The notes beneath the pieces are model-generated. The model saw only the letters and a program-made list of their open reading frames with translations, was not told the origin of the DNA and did not search any database. This document shows positions 12,417 through 21,020 of a stretch of DNA of 61,156 nt, one piece after another. Positions within the stretch are counted from its first letter, which is position 1. Every line of letters begins with the position of its first letter. Both the position numbers and the translations under genes were made by a program. The DNA comes from an uncultured Kiritimatiellota bacterium (lineage in GTDB: Bacteria > Verrucomicrobiota > Kiritimatiellia > RFP12 > UBA1067): positions 1 through 61,156 of the forward strand of contig CAKTZI010000024.1 in assembly GCA_934635385.1 (NCBI GenBank), given 5' to 3'.

Positions 12417-13589
12417 ATGCAGAAGGACTTTCAGATCGCCGTCTTCGAGGGCGGAACGCTCCGCGTCGTCAAGTCCGGGAATCCCGGACGCGAGGCGGTG
12501 CTGGCGTTGCCGCTCAATCGGCTGCTCGCGAAGATGGTGCGCGTGCCGGCGGGCGAGGATGCCGTCGCCGTGGCGACGCCGATCCTGCAGGCGCTGAGTC
12601 CTTTTCCTGACGAGCCGCTGACGGTCAGCTGCGAGACGGTGCGCGAGACGGCGGAGGGTTCGGTCGTTCTCGCGGCGGCGCTGCCGGAGAGCGCGACGGA
12701 CGACATTGCCGAGGCGCTGGACGCGCAGAAGCTCAACGTGACGCGCATCGATCTGCTGGCCCTCGGCCAGCTGCGCGAAATCTGGGGCCGCTTCGACGCA
12801 TCCGACGGCCAGCGGCGGCTGATCCGCATCACGTCGCCGGACTGCGAGACGCTCATCGTGCTGGACGGCGACCAGCCCGTTGCGTTGCGCGGGATCGCCG
12901 ACGCGGGCGACCAGGCGCGCGAGGAGATGCTGCTTCTGCTGGAGGCGGAGTCGTTCGGTGGCCCGAATCCGCTCGCGGAGACGATTGCGGTCGAGGCGTC
13001 CGACGCGGCGGTCGAGGGCGTCGCGGAGCGGTCGCTGGACCCGACGGCCTTGAATGCCCTGCCGGCGAGCTGGCGCGAGGTCTTGGAAGAGACGCGCTTC
13101 AAGGCGAAGCTCGTGCGGCGGCTCTCCGTCGCCGTCGGGCTGTGGCTTCTCGTGATGGGCGTCCTCTTCGGCGTGCCGGTCGTCTATGGGTTCATGACCG
13201 ACCACCAGAAGAGCCTGTCGAAGCAACACGCGCGGCAGTATCGGCTCGTGAGCGACAAGAAGAAGAAGGTGGACGTCTTCAAGGAGTATTCCGACCACGG
13301 ACGCGGTGCGCTGGAGATCATGAAGGCCGTGTCGGACCGACTGCCCGCCGGCATCACGCTCTCGAACTGGAGCTATGACCGCAAGACGGGGCTTCGGATT
13401 TCGGGCGACGCCGAGACGGATACCGAGGTCTACGACTTCAAGAACACGATGGAAGAGCTGGCGTTCGGCGAAGATGAGGACGCCGAGCGGGTCTTTCAAA
13501 CCGTCGAGCTCGGCAAGCTCAACATGTCGAAGGGCAAGCAGCGGTTCGACCTGGACCTCGGCTTCGAGGCGAAGGAGGAAGAGGAATGA
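12417..13589 (+). CDS. GspL/PilM-PilN-like secretion assembly protein
   Basis: 390 aa. Residues about 1-235 form a cytoplasmic domain in the position of the actin-like domain of GspL/PilM. One membrane helix follows at about 237-259 (RRLSVAVGLWLLVMGVLFGV), then a periplasmic region with a short coiled coil and a ferredoxin-like PilN/GspL fold (about 260-385). Such proteins form the inner-membrane platform linking the cytoplasmic ATPase to the secretin. The identification is mainly architectural and by context: it overlaps the next gene, a GspM/PilO-like protein, by 4 nt (ATGA), with a secretin after that. No ATPase, GspF or pseudopilin genes are in the window. Confidence 0.6.
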   Translation: MQKDFQIAVFEGGTLRVVKSGNPGREAVLALPLNRLLAKMVRVPAGEDAVAVATPILQALSPFPDEPLTVSCETVRETAEGSVVLAAALPESATDDIAEALDAQKLNVTRIDLLALGQLREIWGRFDASDGQRRLIRITSPDCETLIVLDGDQPVALRGIADAGDQAREEMLLLLEAESFGGPNPLAETIAVEASDAAVEGVAERSLDPTALNALPASWREVLEETRFKAKLVRRLSVAVGLWLLVMGVLFGVPVVYGFMTDHQKSLSKQHARQYRLVSDKKKKVDVFKEYSDHGRGALEIMKAVSDRLPAGITLSNWSYDRKTGLRISGDAETDTEVYDFKNTMEELAFGEDEDAERVFQTVELGKLNMSKGKQRFDLDLGFEAKEEEE

Positions 13590-14119
13590 ACGCGATGACG
13601 CTGAAGCAGAAGGCCGTGTTCGCCGTCCTGGCCGTGGTCGGGCTCTACGCCGTCGCGGCGCTGACGTGGTTCCTCTCGGCGGAATCCGCCTGGAAGAAGG
13701 CCGCGCGCCGCTACGAGCAGGCGAAGGCGACGTACCTGAAGGAGGAGCGCCTGATCGCCGACAAGGCGAAGTGGGACGAGGCGTACGAGACCGAGAAGGC
13801 GGCGATGCCGACGTTCGCGGCGGGCAAGGCGACGGACACGACGTGGCTGCAGAAGATGGGCGAGATCGCGACGCGCAACCGCATCCAGATCTCGCAGCGC
13901 GGCACGCAGAAGGAGAAGCTGGAGATCGACGACGTGACGGTGCTGCCGATCGACGCGAGCTGGGAGGGCTCGCTGGAGGCGCTCGTCAAGTTCCTGCACG
14001 AGCTGGAGAATACGGACGCGGGGCTCTTCGACATCGCCGAGCTGCGCTTCCGTCCCAGCGCGAAGAAAGGCTATCTGCGCGGTGACTTCACGCTCAACTG
14101 TGCGTATATGAGGGAGTAG
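13586..14119 (+). CDS. GspM/PilO-like inner-membrane secretion protein
   Basis: 177 aa. One N-terminal membrane helix (about 9-31, KAVFAVLAVVGLYAVAALTW), a helical coiled-coil stretch (about 35-75), and a C-terminal alpha/beta domain (about 90-175) of the ferredoxin-like type seen in PilO and GspM. Partner of the preceding GspL/PilN-like protein, with which its start overlaps (ATGA), so the two are translationally coupled. Sequence similarity is weak, as is usual in this family. Length and topology fit. Confidence 0.6.
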   Translation: MNAMTLKQKAVFAVLAVVGLYAVAALTWFLSAESAWKKAARRYEQAKATYLKEERLIADKAKWDEAYETEKAAMPTFAAGKATDTTWLQKMGEIATRNRIQISQRGTQKEKLEIDDVTVLPIDASWEGSLEALVKFLHELENTDAGLFDIAELRFRPSAKKGYLRGDFTLNCAYMRE

Positions 14120-14162
14120 GTTGAGAGGTTGAGAGGTTGAGAAGTTGAGAGGTTGAGAGGTT
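14119..14162 (+). repeat. GGTTGAGA simple repeat between secretion genes
   Basis: Five to six copies of the octamer GGTTGAGA (one reads AGTTGAGA) fill the gap between the GspM-like stop and the secretin start. It is AT-richer than its surroundings and occupies the region where the secretin ribosome-binding site would be expected; no clear AGGAGG remains there. It would be transcribed within the operon. Confidence 0.85.
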
Positions 14163-14168
14163 AAATTT

Positions 14169-17066
14169 ATGAAAAAAGCAATAACCAGTGTCCTGTCCTG
14201 TGCGTTCGCCCTTTCGGCGGTCGCGGCGGCGCCGTCGCGGCTGCGGTCGCCGCTGGGGCGTTCCGTGAACACGGCGCATCCGGCGAATGCGGCGCAAAGG
14301 TCGGCGGCGGCGGGCGACGAGGAGGCGCCTCAGCCGACGGGCGGGCACGCCCTCAACTGGGACGGCGCGGCGAGCGACATCATCATCATGGCCTACGGCG
14401 ACGAGGTCGGCAAGACGATCCTCAAGGACCCGGCGTGCCCGACGGCGACGATCACGCTGAAGTCCAAGCAGGGGCAGAAGCTCTCGCGCGAGGAGTACCT
14501 GGAGGCGATCGAGACCGTGCTGGAGATGAACGGCATCCACCTGGAGCCGTACAAGGACAGCTTCATCCGCGCCCTGCCGCGCAAGGACGTCCGCAAGGAG
14601 GGCATCCCGATCCTCATGGACAGCGACACGAAGCTCGGCGAGAGCGGCAAGGTCGTCTCGATGATGATTCCCTTCACGAACATGACGGCGGAGGACGCGC
14701 AGAAGGTGCTGGAGGGCTTCAAGTCGAACGCGGGCCTTCTCATCGTCTTCGAGCGGACGAACAAGATTCTCGTGACGGACACCGAGCAGAACATCAACCG
14801 CATGCTGGAGATCGCGCGGGCGATCGACGTCGCCGCGCCCGTGACGGAGCAGGTCTTCGTGCGCCAGATCAAGAACGCCTCGGTCGAGGACGTGCAGAAG
14901 GCCCTGCAGGCGATTGTGGACGACGCGATGAAGTGGCAGGAGAAGAACAAGGCGCCGACGACCCCCTCGTCGCAGCAGCAACAGCCGTTCAACCGGCCGA
15001 TGCTGCGCCGCGGGCTGCTCGGGCGCAACCAGCCGCAGGCCCAGCCGGCGGCGCAGCCCGTGAACAACGAGTCGCTCGTCATGACCGTCTCGGACGCCGA
15101 CCGGGGCATGATCCGGGGCAAGGTGCTGATCGTGCCGGACGAGCGGTCGAACAAGCTCATCGTCATCACGTCGAAGGCGAACATGGACTTCTTCGACAAG
15201 GTGATCGAGCAGCTGGACGTCGAGACGACGCCGGACACGGTCGTGAAGGTCTACCGCCTGAAGTATGCAGATGCCGAGGACGTGAGCGACATGATCAACG
15301 ACCTGATCGGCAACTCGTCGTCGTCGCAGAACAAGACGAAGAACTCCAACCAGAACGCGAAGCAGGGCGCCGGCGGCAACATCACGCGCAACAACGCGTC
15401 CGCCGCGGCGGCGCGGAAGCCGGCGAACCAGCGCACGGGCGAGGCGAAGGCGGGCGAGCTCTCGAAGGACAATACGACCGTCCTCGCCGACAAGCGCATC
15501 AACGGCCTCGTCGTCATGACGAACAAGGAGCTCGTGCCGACCATCGAGTCGATCATCGAGTCGATGGACATCAAGCTCTCGCAGGTGCTGATCGAGACGG
15601 TGATCATCGAGGTCTCGCTCGGCGACGACCTGAACACGGGCGTCGACTGGGTGCGGCTCGGCGACAGGAGGCAGACGGGCACGACGCCGCGTCTCGGGAG
15701 CCACGGTCTCCAGCTCTACAACTACATGGACGAGAACGGGAATTTCCTCGTCAACGAGAACGTCGGCGACAGCTTCGAGCGGGACGGGACGACATGGACG
15801 CGCATCGGCGACGGGCTGGTCGATGCCGTCTACGGGCGCGGCGGCTTCTGGAACAGCGGCGTCCGCTCCGGTTTCCAGTCCATGCTGGGCGGCGGCGGCG
15901 GCACGGGCTCCGGTACGCTCTCGTCGCTTCTGGACGTCGGCACGAACGTCGTCTCGGTGACGCCGATCGGGAGCGGCCTCAACTACTTCTTCAAGTCGGA
16001 CGCGCTGAACCTCGGCGCCGTCGTGACGGCGGCGAAGACCGATTCGCGCTCGAAGTACCTGGCCTCGCCCGTGATCATGACGGTCGACAACAAGGAGGCG
16101 ACGATCAACACGACGAGCATGCGCTACCTGCTCAAGGGCTTCACGTCGTCCGGCAACTCCTACTCGACGATCGCCGTGCCGGACTACGAGCAGAAGGAAC
16201 TCGGCATCGAGATCAAGGTGACGCCGAAGATCAACCCGAACGGCACGGTGATGCTGACGGTCGAGACCAAGTACTCGCAGGAGGGCGCGAGCCAGTCGAT
16301 CAAGTACACGAGCGGCGGCAGCAACTCGAGCGAAAGCAAGCTGCAGGACGTCGCCGTGCCGACGACGGTCACGCGCGAGATGAGCGCGGACGTCCTGCTC
16401 GAAAGCATGGAGACGGTCGTGTTCGGCGGCCTGACGGAGACGGAGATGTCGGAGAAGGAGACGGGCATTCCGATCCTGAAGGACATCCCATGGATCGGCA
16501 AGTGGCTGTTCGGCAGCGTGACCAAGACGGAAGGGCGGAAGGAACTCCTCATCTTCATGACGCCCTACGTGATGGACGATGGCGCGTCGGCGCAGGCCGA
16601 GGCGATTCGCCGCAAGAAGACGCTCAGCGACGCGCGGCCATGGGAAGACAACGGCTGGTCGCTCTCGCGGCTCGCCGACCCCGTGTCGAAGAAGGAGCTT
16701 CTGCGCCGGCTGGAGGACGAGGCGAAGAGGCAGGACGAGGAGCGCACGACGAAGCTCGCGATCGAGAAGTGGAAGGTCGACCGCGCGAAGAAGATCCAGT
16801 CGCTGACGAAAGAGGAGCGTGACCTCTGGCTGAAGATGCACAAGGAGGAGCTCGAAGAGGAGGCGCAGGAGGAGCTGGAGGAAAAGATGCTCGACGAGAA
16901 GAGCCAGAGCGCGCTCAGGAAGCTCGCCGAGGAGATCCGCGAGAAGAAGCTCGCCGAGGCCCAGGCTGAAATGAAGAAGGCCGAAGCGTCGGCCGCCGCC
17001 GAGAACGAGCGCGCGAAAGCCGATGCCGAGAAGAAAAACGGAGAAGCGCATGGTTCAGCAGATTGA
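14169..17066 (+). CDS. gspD: type II secretion/pilus secretin with charged C-terminal extension
   Basis: 965 aa outer-membrane pore protein. Signal peptide about 1-20 (ending AVAAAP). N-terminal ring domains N0-N3 span about 55-470, interrupted by a Q/P-rich linker (SSQQQQPFNRPM region) and an S/N-rich linker (about 375-420), both common in secretin N domains. The secretin beta-domain is about 480-800, with the typical end LKDIPWIGKWLFGSVTKTEG and ELLIFMTPYVM. After it, about 150 residues of E/K/R-rich predicted coiled coil (about 810-965) extend far past the usual end, and no S-domain is recognisable. It should pair with the GspL/GspM-like proteins upstream. The stop lies 17 nt inside the next gene. 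Confidence 0.88.
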   Translation: MKKAITSVLSCAFALSAVAAAPSRLRSPLGRSVNTAHPANAAQRSAAAGDEEAPQPTGGHALNWDGAASDIIIMAYGDEVGKTILKDPACPTATITLKSKQGQKLSREEYLEAIETVLEMNGIHLEPYKDSFIRALPRKDVRKEGIPILMDSDTKLGESGKVVSMMIPFTNMTAEDAQKVLEGFKSNAGLLIVFERTNKILVTDTEQNINRMLEIARAIDVAAPVTEQVFVRQIKNASVEDVQKALQAIVDDAMKWQEKNKAPTTPSSQQQQPFNRPMLRRGLLGRNQPQAQPAAQPVNNESLVMTVSDADRGMIRGKVLIVPDERSNKLIVITSKANMDFFDKVIEQLDVETTPDTVVKVYRLKYADAEDVSDMINDLIGNSSSSQNKTKNSNQNAKQGAGGNITRNNASAAAARKPANQRTGEAKAGELSKDNTTVLADKRINGLVVMTNKELVPTIESIIESMDIKLSQVLIETVIIEVSLGDDLNTGVDWVRLGDRRQTGTTPRLGSHGLQLYNYMDENGNFLVNENVGDSFERDGTTWTRIGDGLVDAVYGRGGFWNSGVRSGFQSMLGGGGGTGSGTLSSLLDVGTNVVSVTPIGSGLNYFFKSDALNLGAVVTAAKTDSRSKYLASPVIMTVDNKEATINTTSMRYLLKGFTSSGNSYSTIAVPDYEQKELGIEIKVTPKINPNGTVMLTVETKYSQEGASQSIKYTSGGSNSSESKLQDVAVPTTVTREMSADVLLESMETVVFGGLTETEMSEKETGIPILKDIPWIGKWLFGSVTKTEGRKELLIFMTPYVMDDGASAQAEAIRRKKTLSDARPWEDNGWSLSRLADPVSKKELLRRLEDEAKRQDEERTTKLAIEKWKVDRAKKIQSLTKEERDLWLKMHKEELEEEAQEELEEKMLDEKSQSALRKLAEEIREKKLAEAQAEMKKAEASAAAENERAKADAEKKNGEAHGSAD

Positions 17067-17613
17067 CGAGCAGGAAGCCTTGGCCTATTTCGAGCGATTG
17101 GATCCGCTTGTTCGTCCGGGCACGGTTCTGTTCGTCATCGGGGGTTCGGCGATCGCCCAGCTGGGCGCGAAGATTCGCGTGACGGCGGACATTGACGTGG
17201 CGTTGCCCTATTCAACGCTTGAGCTGTCCGAGTTCGCGGAGGCTTCGTCTAAGGCCGGTCTGCCGGTCAATCCGGCGTTTGGCTATCAAGGCGCGTACAT
17301 CGAACTGGTGAAGCCGCTGATGCTGACGTTGCCGAAGCCGGCTTCCGAAACGGATTGCATTGTCTTGTTCCAGGGTTCTAACTTGACGGTTCGAACAAGC
17401 AGTCCGGCGGATCTCGTCGCCTCAAAGCTCTATCGGTACAGCGATCAGGATCAGGAAGACATCCAGTTTCTGATGGGGCCGGGCGGCGTGACGCTGGAGG
17501 CCGTCCGTGAGTCAGTCTCGCGATTGCCCGCACGCTTTCGAGACGATGTGCTGGTGCGCGAGAACTTGGCAAACCTTGAATCTGATGTGCGCATCTGGAA
17601 AGGAGAATCCTGA
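17050..17613 (+). CDS. DUF6036-like nucleotidyltransferase-fold protein
   Basis: 187 aa from ATG 17050, which overlaps the end of the secretin gene by 17 nt. The motif FVIGGSAIAQLG followed by TADIDVALPYS gives the GGS and DxD signature of the nucleotidyltransferase fold, as in DUF6036/AbiEii-like proteins. About residue 120 begins the matching SPADLVASKLYRYSDQDQED segment typical of this family. Such proteins often act in toxin-antitoxin or defence pairs, but some are of unknown role. It directly abuts a small helical gene (TGATG overlap). The whole pair is inserted in an otherwise secretion-related operon. Function unknown. Confidence 0.65.
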   Translation: MVQQIDEQEALAYFERLDPLVRPGTVLFVIGGSAIAQLGAKIRVTADIDVALPYSTLELSEFAEASSKAGLPVNPAFGYQGAYIELVKPLMLTLPKPASETDCIVLFQGSNLTVRTSSPADLVASKLYRYSDQDQEDIQFLMGPGGVTLEAVRESVSRLPARFRDDVLVRENLANLESDVRIWKGES

Positions 17614-17966
17614 TGACGGCGCGTGAACGGTTGCAGTTGGCATACGAGTTCGCCTTCAATCCGAAGATGCTCCATGCGAAATGGCATGGGTGGCTGAGGG
17701 ATCCGGCGAAAGCCGACCCCGATGAACTCAAGGCGCTTGATGAGGCGGCGATGCTGCATTTGCCGCTGCCAGAACGCGGGGGCGCTTCGTCCCGTGCGTT
17801 GTATCGGCTGGCACTTTATCAGGCCGGGGCTTGCGACTATCGGATGCGCACGTTCATCGGCAACTTGCGGACGCGGCTTCGCCGTCCGCCGCTGACGGCG
17901 ACGGAAGTTCCGGCGGGCATGGTGCGGGACGTGGTGCTGACGCGCTATCGTGTGCCAGAATTCTGA
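17613..17966 (+). CDS. small hypothetical protein paired with the nucleotidyltransferase
   Basis: 117 aa, not recognised. The start codon overlaps the stop of the nucleotidyltransferase gene by 1 nt (TGATG), so the two are translationally coupled. The protein is mostly helical, with no signal peptide or membrane segment, and a basic C-terminal half (RMRTFIGNLRTRLRRPP). Size, coupling and partner fit the second member of a nucleotidyltransferase two-gene module, but no catalytic motif of a known toxin (for example the HEPN RxxxxH) could be identified with confidence. Confidence 0.6.
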   Translation: MTARERLQLAYEFAFNPKMLHAKWHGWLRDPAKADPDELKALDEAAMLHLPLPERGGASSRALYRLALYQAGACDYRMRTFIGNLRTRLRRPPLTATEVPAGMVRDVVLTRYRVPEF

Positions 17967-17978
17967 CAGGGGGCGAAG

Positions 17979-18929
17979 ATGGGGCAAAATGTGAAGAACA
18001 TCTCTATCATCGCCGTTGCGCTGGCCGTCTTGGCGGCGGCGGGGGCGGCGATTGTCGTGAGCGTCAACCGCTCGTCCGAGGCGCAGGCGCGCGCCGAGGC
18101 CGAGGCGGCGGCCGCCGAAAAGGCGACGGCCCTCGCCAAGGCCGCCGCGAAGACGGCCGAAGCCGAGGACGCGAAGGCCCGTGCGGCCGAGGCGGCGCGC
18201 GAACAGGCGAAGGAAGACCGTGCCGCGAAGGACGCCGCCGCCGCGCAGGCGCGCGCGGATGCCGAGGCGGCGAAGGAGCGGCGCGCACAGGCCGAGGCGC
18301 AGCGGAAGCAGGCTGAGGCGGAGGCCGAGACGGCGAAGGAGAACCGCCTCGCGGCGAAGCTCAAGGCCGAGGCGGCGGCGGACGAGAAGGCGAAGGCGGT
18401 CGCCGTCCAGAAGGCCGAGGAAGCCAAGGCCGAGGCGGCGGCGGACGCGCTCGCGACGGAGAAGCTGCGCTCCGAAAAGGTTATCGCCGAAGCGAAGCTC
18501 CTTGAGCTCCGCAAGATCGACTTCGAGACGCTGGAGCGCGACCTGCGCGAGTGGCGGCAAGACCTGGAGGAGCGCGAGCGCGCGCTGATGCCGGAGAAGA
18601 CGGTGACGGATCTTGCGTGGGCCGGCGGCATTGAAGACACGATCATCGACGCCGAGGGGAACGTCCGCAAGCAGGAGAAAAAGCCGTATCGTGCCGAGGA
18701 CGACAAGACGCTGCCGCGCTCGACTCGCCGCCTCGCGCGCGCCGAACGTCTCGCGTCCGAAGCGGCCGCCGCCGAAGCCGCGCAAGTGCGTACGGCAATC
18801 GTCGCTGCGCTCGAACGGCTTTACGTCACGGCCCTGAAGGAAGATCGCGTCCTCGACGCCGACTACTTCCGCACGGCGCTCAAGTCCCTCTACCCAGACT
18901 GGGAATTCACGGGCGAAAGCACGAAGTGA
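17979..18929 (+). CDS. membrane-anchored TolA-like coiled-coil protein
   Basis: 316 aa. Short cytoplasmic start, one membrane helix (about 8-27, ISIIAVALAVLAAAGAAIVV), then about 150 residues of A/E/K-rich heptad sequence predicted as a long coiled coil, and a globular C-terminus (about 185-316) ending YPDWEFTGESTK. The shape resembles TolA or an energy-transducing periplasm-spanning rod, but no TolA domain III is recognisable. It is the last gene after the secretin and nucleotidyltransferase pair and may span the periplasm in that machine. Composition is biased, so database similarity scores would be misleading. Confidence 0.6.
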   Translation: MGQNVKNISIIAVALAVLAAAGAAIVVSVNRSSEAQARAEAEAAAAEKATALAKAAAKTAEAEDAKARAAEAAREQAKEDRAAKDAAAAQARADAEAAKERRAQAEAQRKQAEAEAETAKENRLAAKLKAEAAADEKAKAVAVQKAEEAKAEAAADALATEKLRSEKVIAEAKLLELRKIDFETLERDLREWRQDLEERERALMPEKTVTDLAWAGGIEDTIIDAEGNVRKQEKKPYRAEDDKTLPRSTRRLARAERLASEAAAAEAAQVRTAIVAALERLYVTALKEDRVLDADYFRTALKSLYPDWEFTGESTK

Positions 18930-18970
18930 CGAAAGGTTTCAAATTACCGTTGTCTAACAGTGGGGCAAGG

Positions 18971-18979
18971 TGCTATAAT
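18971..18979 (+). promoter_or_regulatory. extended -10 promoter of the ferredoxin operon
   Basis: TGCTATAAT, 44 nt upstream of the ferredoxin ATG. A good ribosome-binding site (AAGGAG) lies between, so this transcript has an ordinary leader. No clear -35. Confidence 0.7.
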
Positions 18980-19023
18980 ACGCACCATTGTTGTCAATCA
19001 ACCACCAAGAAGGAGAAATAAAA

Positions 19024-19194
19024 ATGGCTCACAAGATTGCGGCCGACAAGTGCGTCGGATGCGGATGCTGCAAGGACGCCTGCCCGGCGGAAGCGATTTC
19101 CGAGGGTACGCCCTACACGATTGACGCGGACAAGTGCGTCGATTGCGGTGCCTGCGCGGCGCAGTGCCCGAACGAAGCTATCTCCGCGGCGTGA
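19024..19194 (+). CDS. 2[4Fe-4S] bacterial-type ferredoxin
   Basis: 56 aa. Two CxxCxxCxxxCP motifs (CVGCGCCKDACP and CVDCGACAAQCP) bind two [4Fe-4S] clusters; the size is that of clostridial-type ferredoxin. Soluble low-potential electron carrier, a likely partner of pyruvate:ferredoxin oxidoreductase and of the [FeFe] hydrogenase encoded at 54.9 kb. Strong ribosome-binding site and own promoter. Its stop overlaps the GTG start of the next gene. Confidence 0.95.
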   Translation: MAHKIAADKCVGCGCCKDACPAEAISEGTPYTIDADKCVDCGACAAQCPNEAISAA

Positions 19195-20027
19195 TAGACT
19201 TCGTCAAAGAGACCCTGCTGCTGCTTCCGTTCCTTTTCGCGACCTACCTGGTCCTGGAGGCGATCGAAGCGCATGCGGGCGGCGCGCTCGAGAGGATTCT
19301 CGAGCGTGCGCGTTCTGTGGGGCCGCTCGCGGGTGCGTTCGCGGGGGCGATTCCCCAGTGCGGCGTCTCGGCGGCGGCGGCCTCGTTCTATGCGGGCGGC
19401 GTCGTCACGGCGGGGACGCTTCTCGCGGTCTTCCTCTCGACGTCCGACGAGCTGATACCCGTCCTCCTGTCGAAGCAGGTGCCGCTCGGCCTCCTCGCGC
19501 GCATCGTTCTCCTGAAGGTCGCGGCGGCGGTCGTCATCGGCTTTTCGGTGGATGGCGTGCTCGCGTTCGTGCGCTCGAAGCGCCGCGCCGTGCGCGTCCA
19601 CGACCTCTGCGAACACAGCCACTGCGGCTGTCGGGAACACCGGGGCGTCCTCGTGCCCGCGCTGATTCACACGGCGGAAATCTTCTTCTTCATCGTCCTC
19701 GTTTCGGGCGCGCTGGAGCTCTGCTTCCATTTCTTCGGCGAAGACTGCCTGCAGGCGCTTCGCCTCAACACGCCGGTCCTCGGCGAGCTCGCGGCGGGTG
19801 CGCTCGGCCTCATCCCGAACTGCGCCGTCTCCGTGGCGGGCGCGGAACTCTACTGCTCGGGCGCGATGAGCGCGGGCGCGCTGATGGCGTCGTCCTTCAC
19901 GGGCTCGGGGCTGGGGCTGCTCGTCCTCTTCCGCACGAACCGCAGTTTGCGCGAGAATCTGGCGATTCTTGCGGCAGTCTACGGAACGGGCGTCACGCTG
20001 GGACTTCTGACAGGGCCTCTCCTATGA
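19191..20027 (+). CDS. ArsP_2-type putative metal/metalloid exporter
   Basis: 278 aa from GTG 19191, which overlaps the ferredoxin stop (GTGA). About eight to ten hydrophobic segments. Two related motifs are the hallmark of PF11449 (putative 10TM heavy-metal exporter): IPQCGVSAAAASFYAGGVVT near residue 50 and LIPNCAVSVAGAELYCSG near residue 205. A His/Cys-rich loop (CEHSHCGCREHRG, about 137-149) between the halves could bind metal. The substrate is not established for the family. Its end overlaps the start of the YihY gene (ATGA). Confidence 0.75.
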   Translation: MIDFVKETLLLLPFLFATYLVLEAIEAHAGGALERILERARSVGPLAGAFAGAIPQCGVSAAAASFYAGGVVTAGTLLAVFLSTSDELIPVLLSKQVPLGLLARIVLLKVAAAVVIGFSVDGVLAFVRSKRRAVRVHDLCEHSHCGCREHRGVLVPALIHTAEIFFFIVLVSGALELCFHFFGEDCLQALRLNTPVLGELAAGALGLIPNCAVSVAGAELYCSGAMSAGALMASSFTGSGLGLLVLFRTNRSLRENLAILAAVYGTGVTLGLLTGPLL

Positions 20028-20974
20028 AAAAGGCGTATGGCTGGGCGTGCCGCGTCGTGCGGCGGTTTCTGGACAACAACTGCACGATGCACGCGGCGGG
20101 GCTGACGTACTTCTCGCTCCTCGTGGTCGTGCCCGTCCTCTGCTGCATCCTCGTCGCGGCGAAGACCTGCCGCGTCGATGCCTACGCGAAGACCCAGATC
20201 AATGCACGGATCGATGCGCTGATCGTCGAGATCGAGAACGGGAAGGATGCGGATCTTCCGCTGCTCTCGGCGGCGGACGCCGACGAACAGGAGAAGAAGC
20301 GCATCGCCGCCACGGAGTTTGCGCGCGAGGCCCGCGAGATCTCCAACAAGATCTTCGCGCGCGTCGAGACGTTCGACGTCGGCACGTTCGGCTGGATCGG
20401 CTTCGGCTTTTTGCTGTGGACGGTCATCTCGTCGCTCGCGTCCGTCGAGACGAGCTTCAACGAGATCTTCGGCGTCGCGAAGGCGCGTCCGGTCTGGAAG
20501 CGCGCGTACATGTACCTCTTCATCATGGTCGTCTTGCCGATTCTCGCGACGGTGGCGATGTCGCTGCCGATCCTCAACACCGTGAAGGACATCCTCGTCG
20601 CGACGATGGGGCGGCTGTGGCTGACGAAGTGGGTGTCCGACGGGCTGATCGGCATCCTCGACTCGCGCCTCTTCGGCCTCGCGTTCACGCTTGGCATGGC
20701 GTCGCTCACGTTCGGCTTCTTCTTCTGGGTCGTGCCGAACTGCGCCGTGCGGTTTCGCCACGCCTGGAGGGGTGGACTCGTGACGGCAGTCCTCTTCGGC
20801 GGCTGGCTCAAGCTCTGCGCGGTCGCGCAGGTCGGCATCGCCAAGTCGTCCGCGCTGTACGGCTCGTTCGCGTTCCTGCCGATCGTCCTCGCGTGGCTCT
20901 ACATGAGCTGGCAGATCATCCTCGTCGGCGCGTGCATGGTCAAGGAATTTGAGACCGACCGCCTTGTGCACTGA
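20024..20974 (+). CDS. YihY/BrkB family inner-membrane protein
   Basis: 316 aa. The typical start of the family is present: an amphipathic N-terminus with NNCTMHAAGLTYFSLLVVVP. There are about six membrane helices, and the C-terminus contains the conserved YGSFAFLPIVLAWLYMSWQI. Once thought to be RNase BN, the family's function is unknown. An acidic soluble insert (about 50-110) lies between helices 1 and 2. Third gene of a tightly overlapping set with ferredoxin and the ArsP_2 permease; downstream is non-coding repeat DNA. Confidence 0.85.
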   Translation: MKKAYGWACRVVRRFLDNNCTMHAAGLTYFSLLVVVPVLCCILVAAKTCRVDAYAKTQINARIDALIVEIENGKDADLPLLSAADADEQEKKRIAATEFAREAREISNKIFARVETFDVGTFGWIGFGFLLWTVISSLASVETSFNEIFGVAKARPVWKRAYMYLFIMVVLPILATVAMSLPILNTVKDILVATMGRLWLTKWVSDGLIGILDSRLFGLAFTLGMASLTFGFFFWVVPNCAVRFRHAWRGGLVTAVLFGGWLKLCAVAQVGIAKSSALYGSFAFLPIVLAWLYMSWQIILVGACMVKEFETDRLVH

Positions 20975-21020
20975 ACGGTCTTGGCCCAGCTCTTTGGGGG
21001 TTTCCCTTCCGCGCTTTCTA

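Noticed and set aside
17979..18929. TolA itself
   Set aside because: Only the membrane anchor and coiled coil are shared; no TolA C-terminal domain and no tolQRB neighbours.
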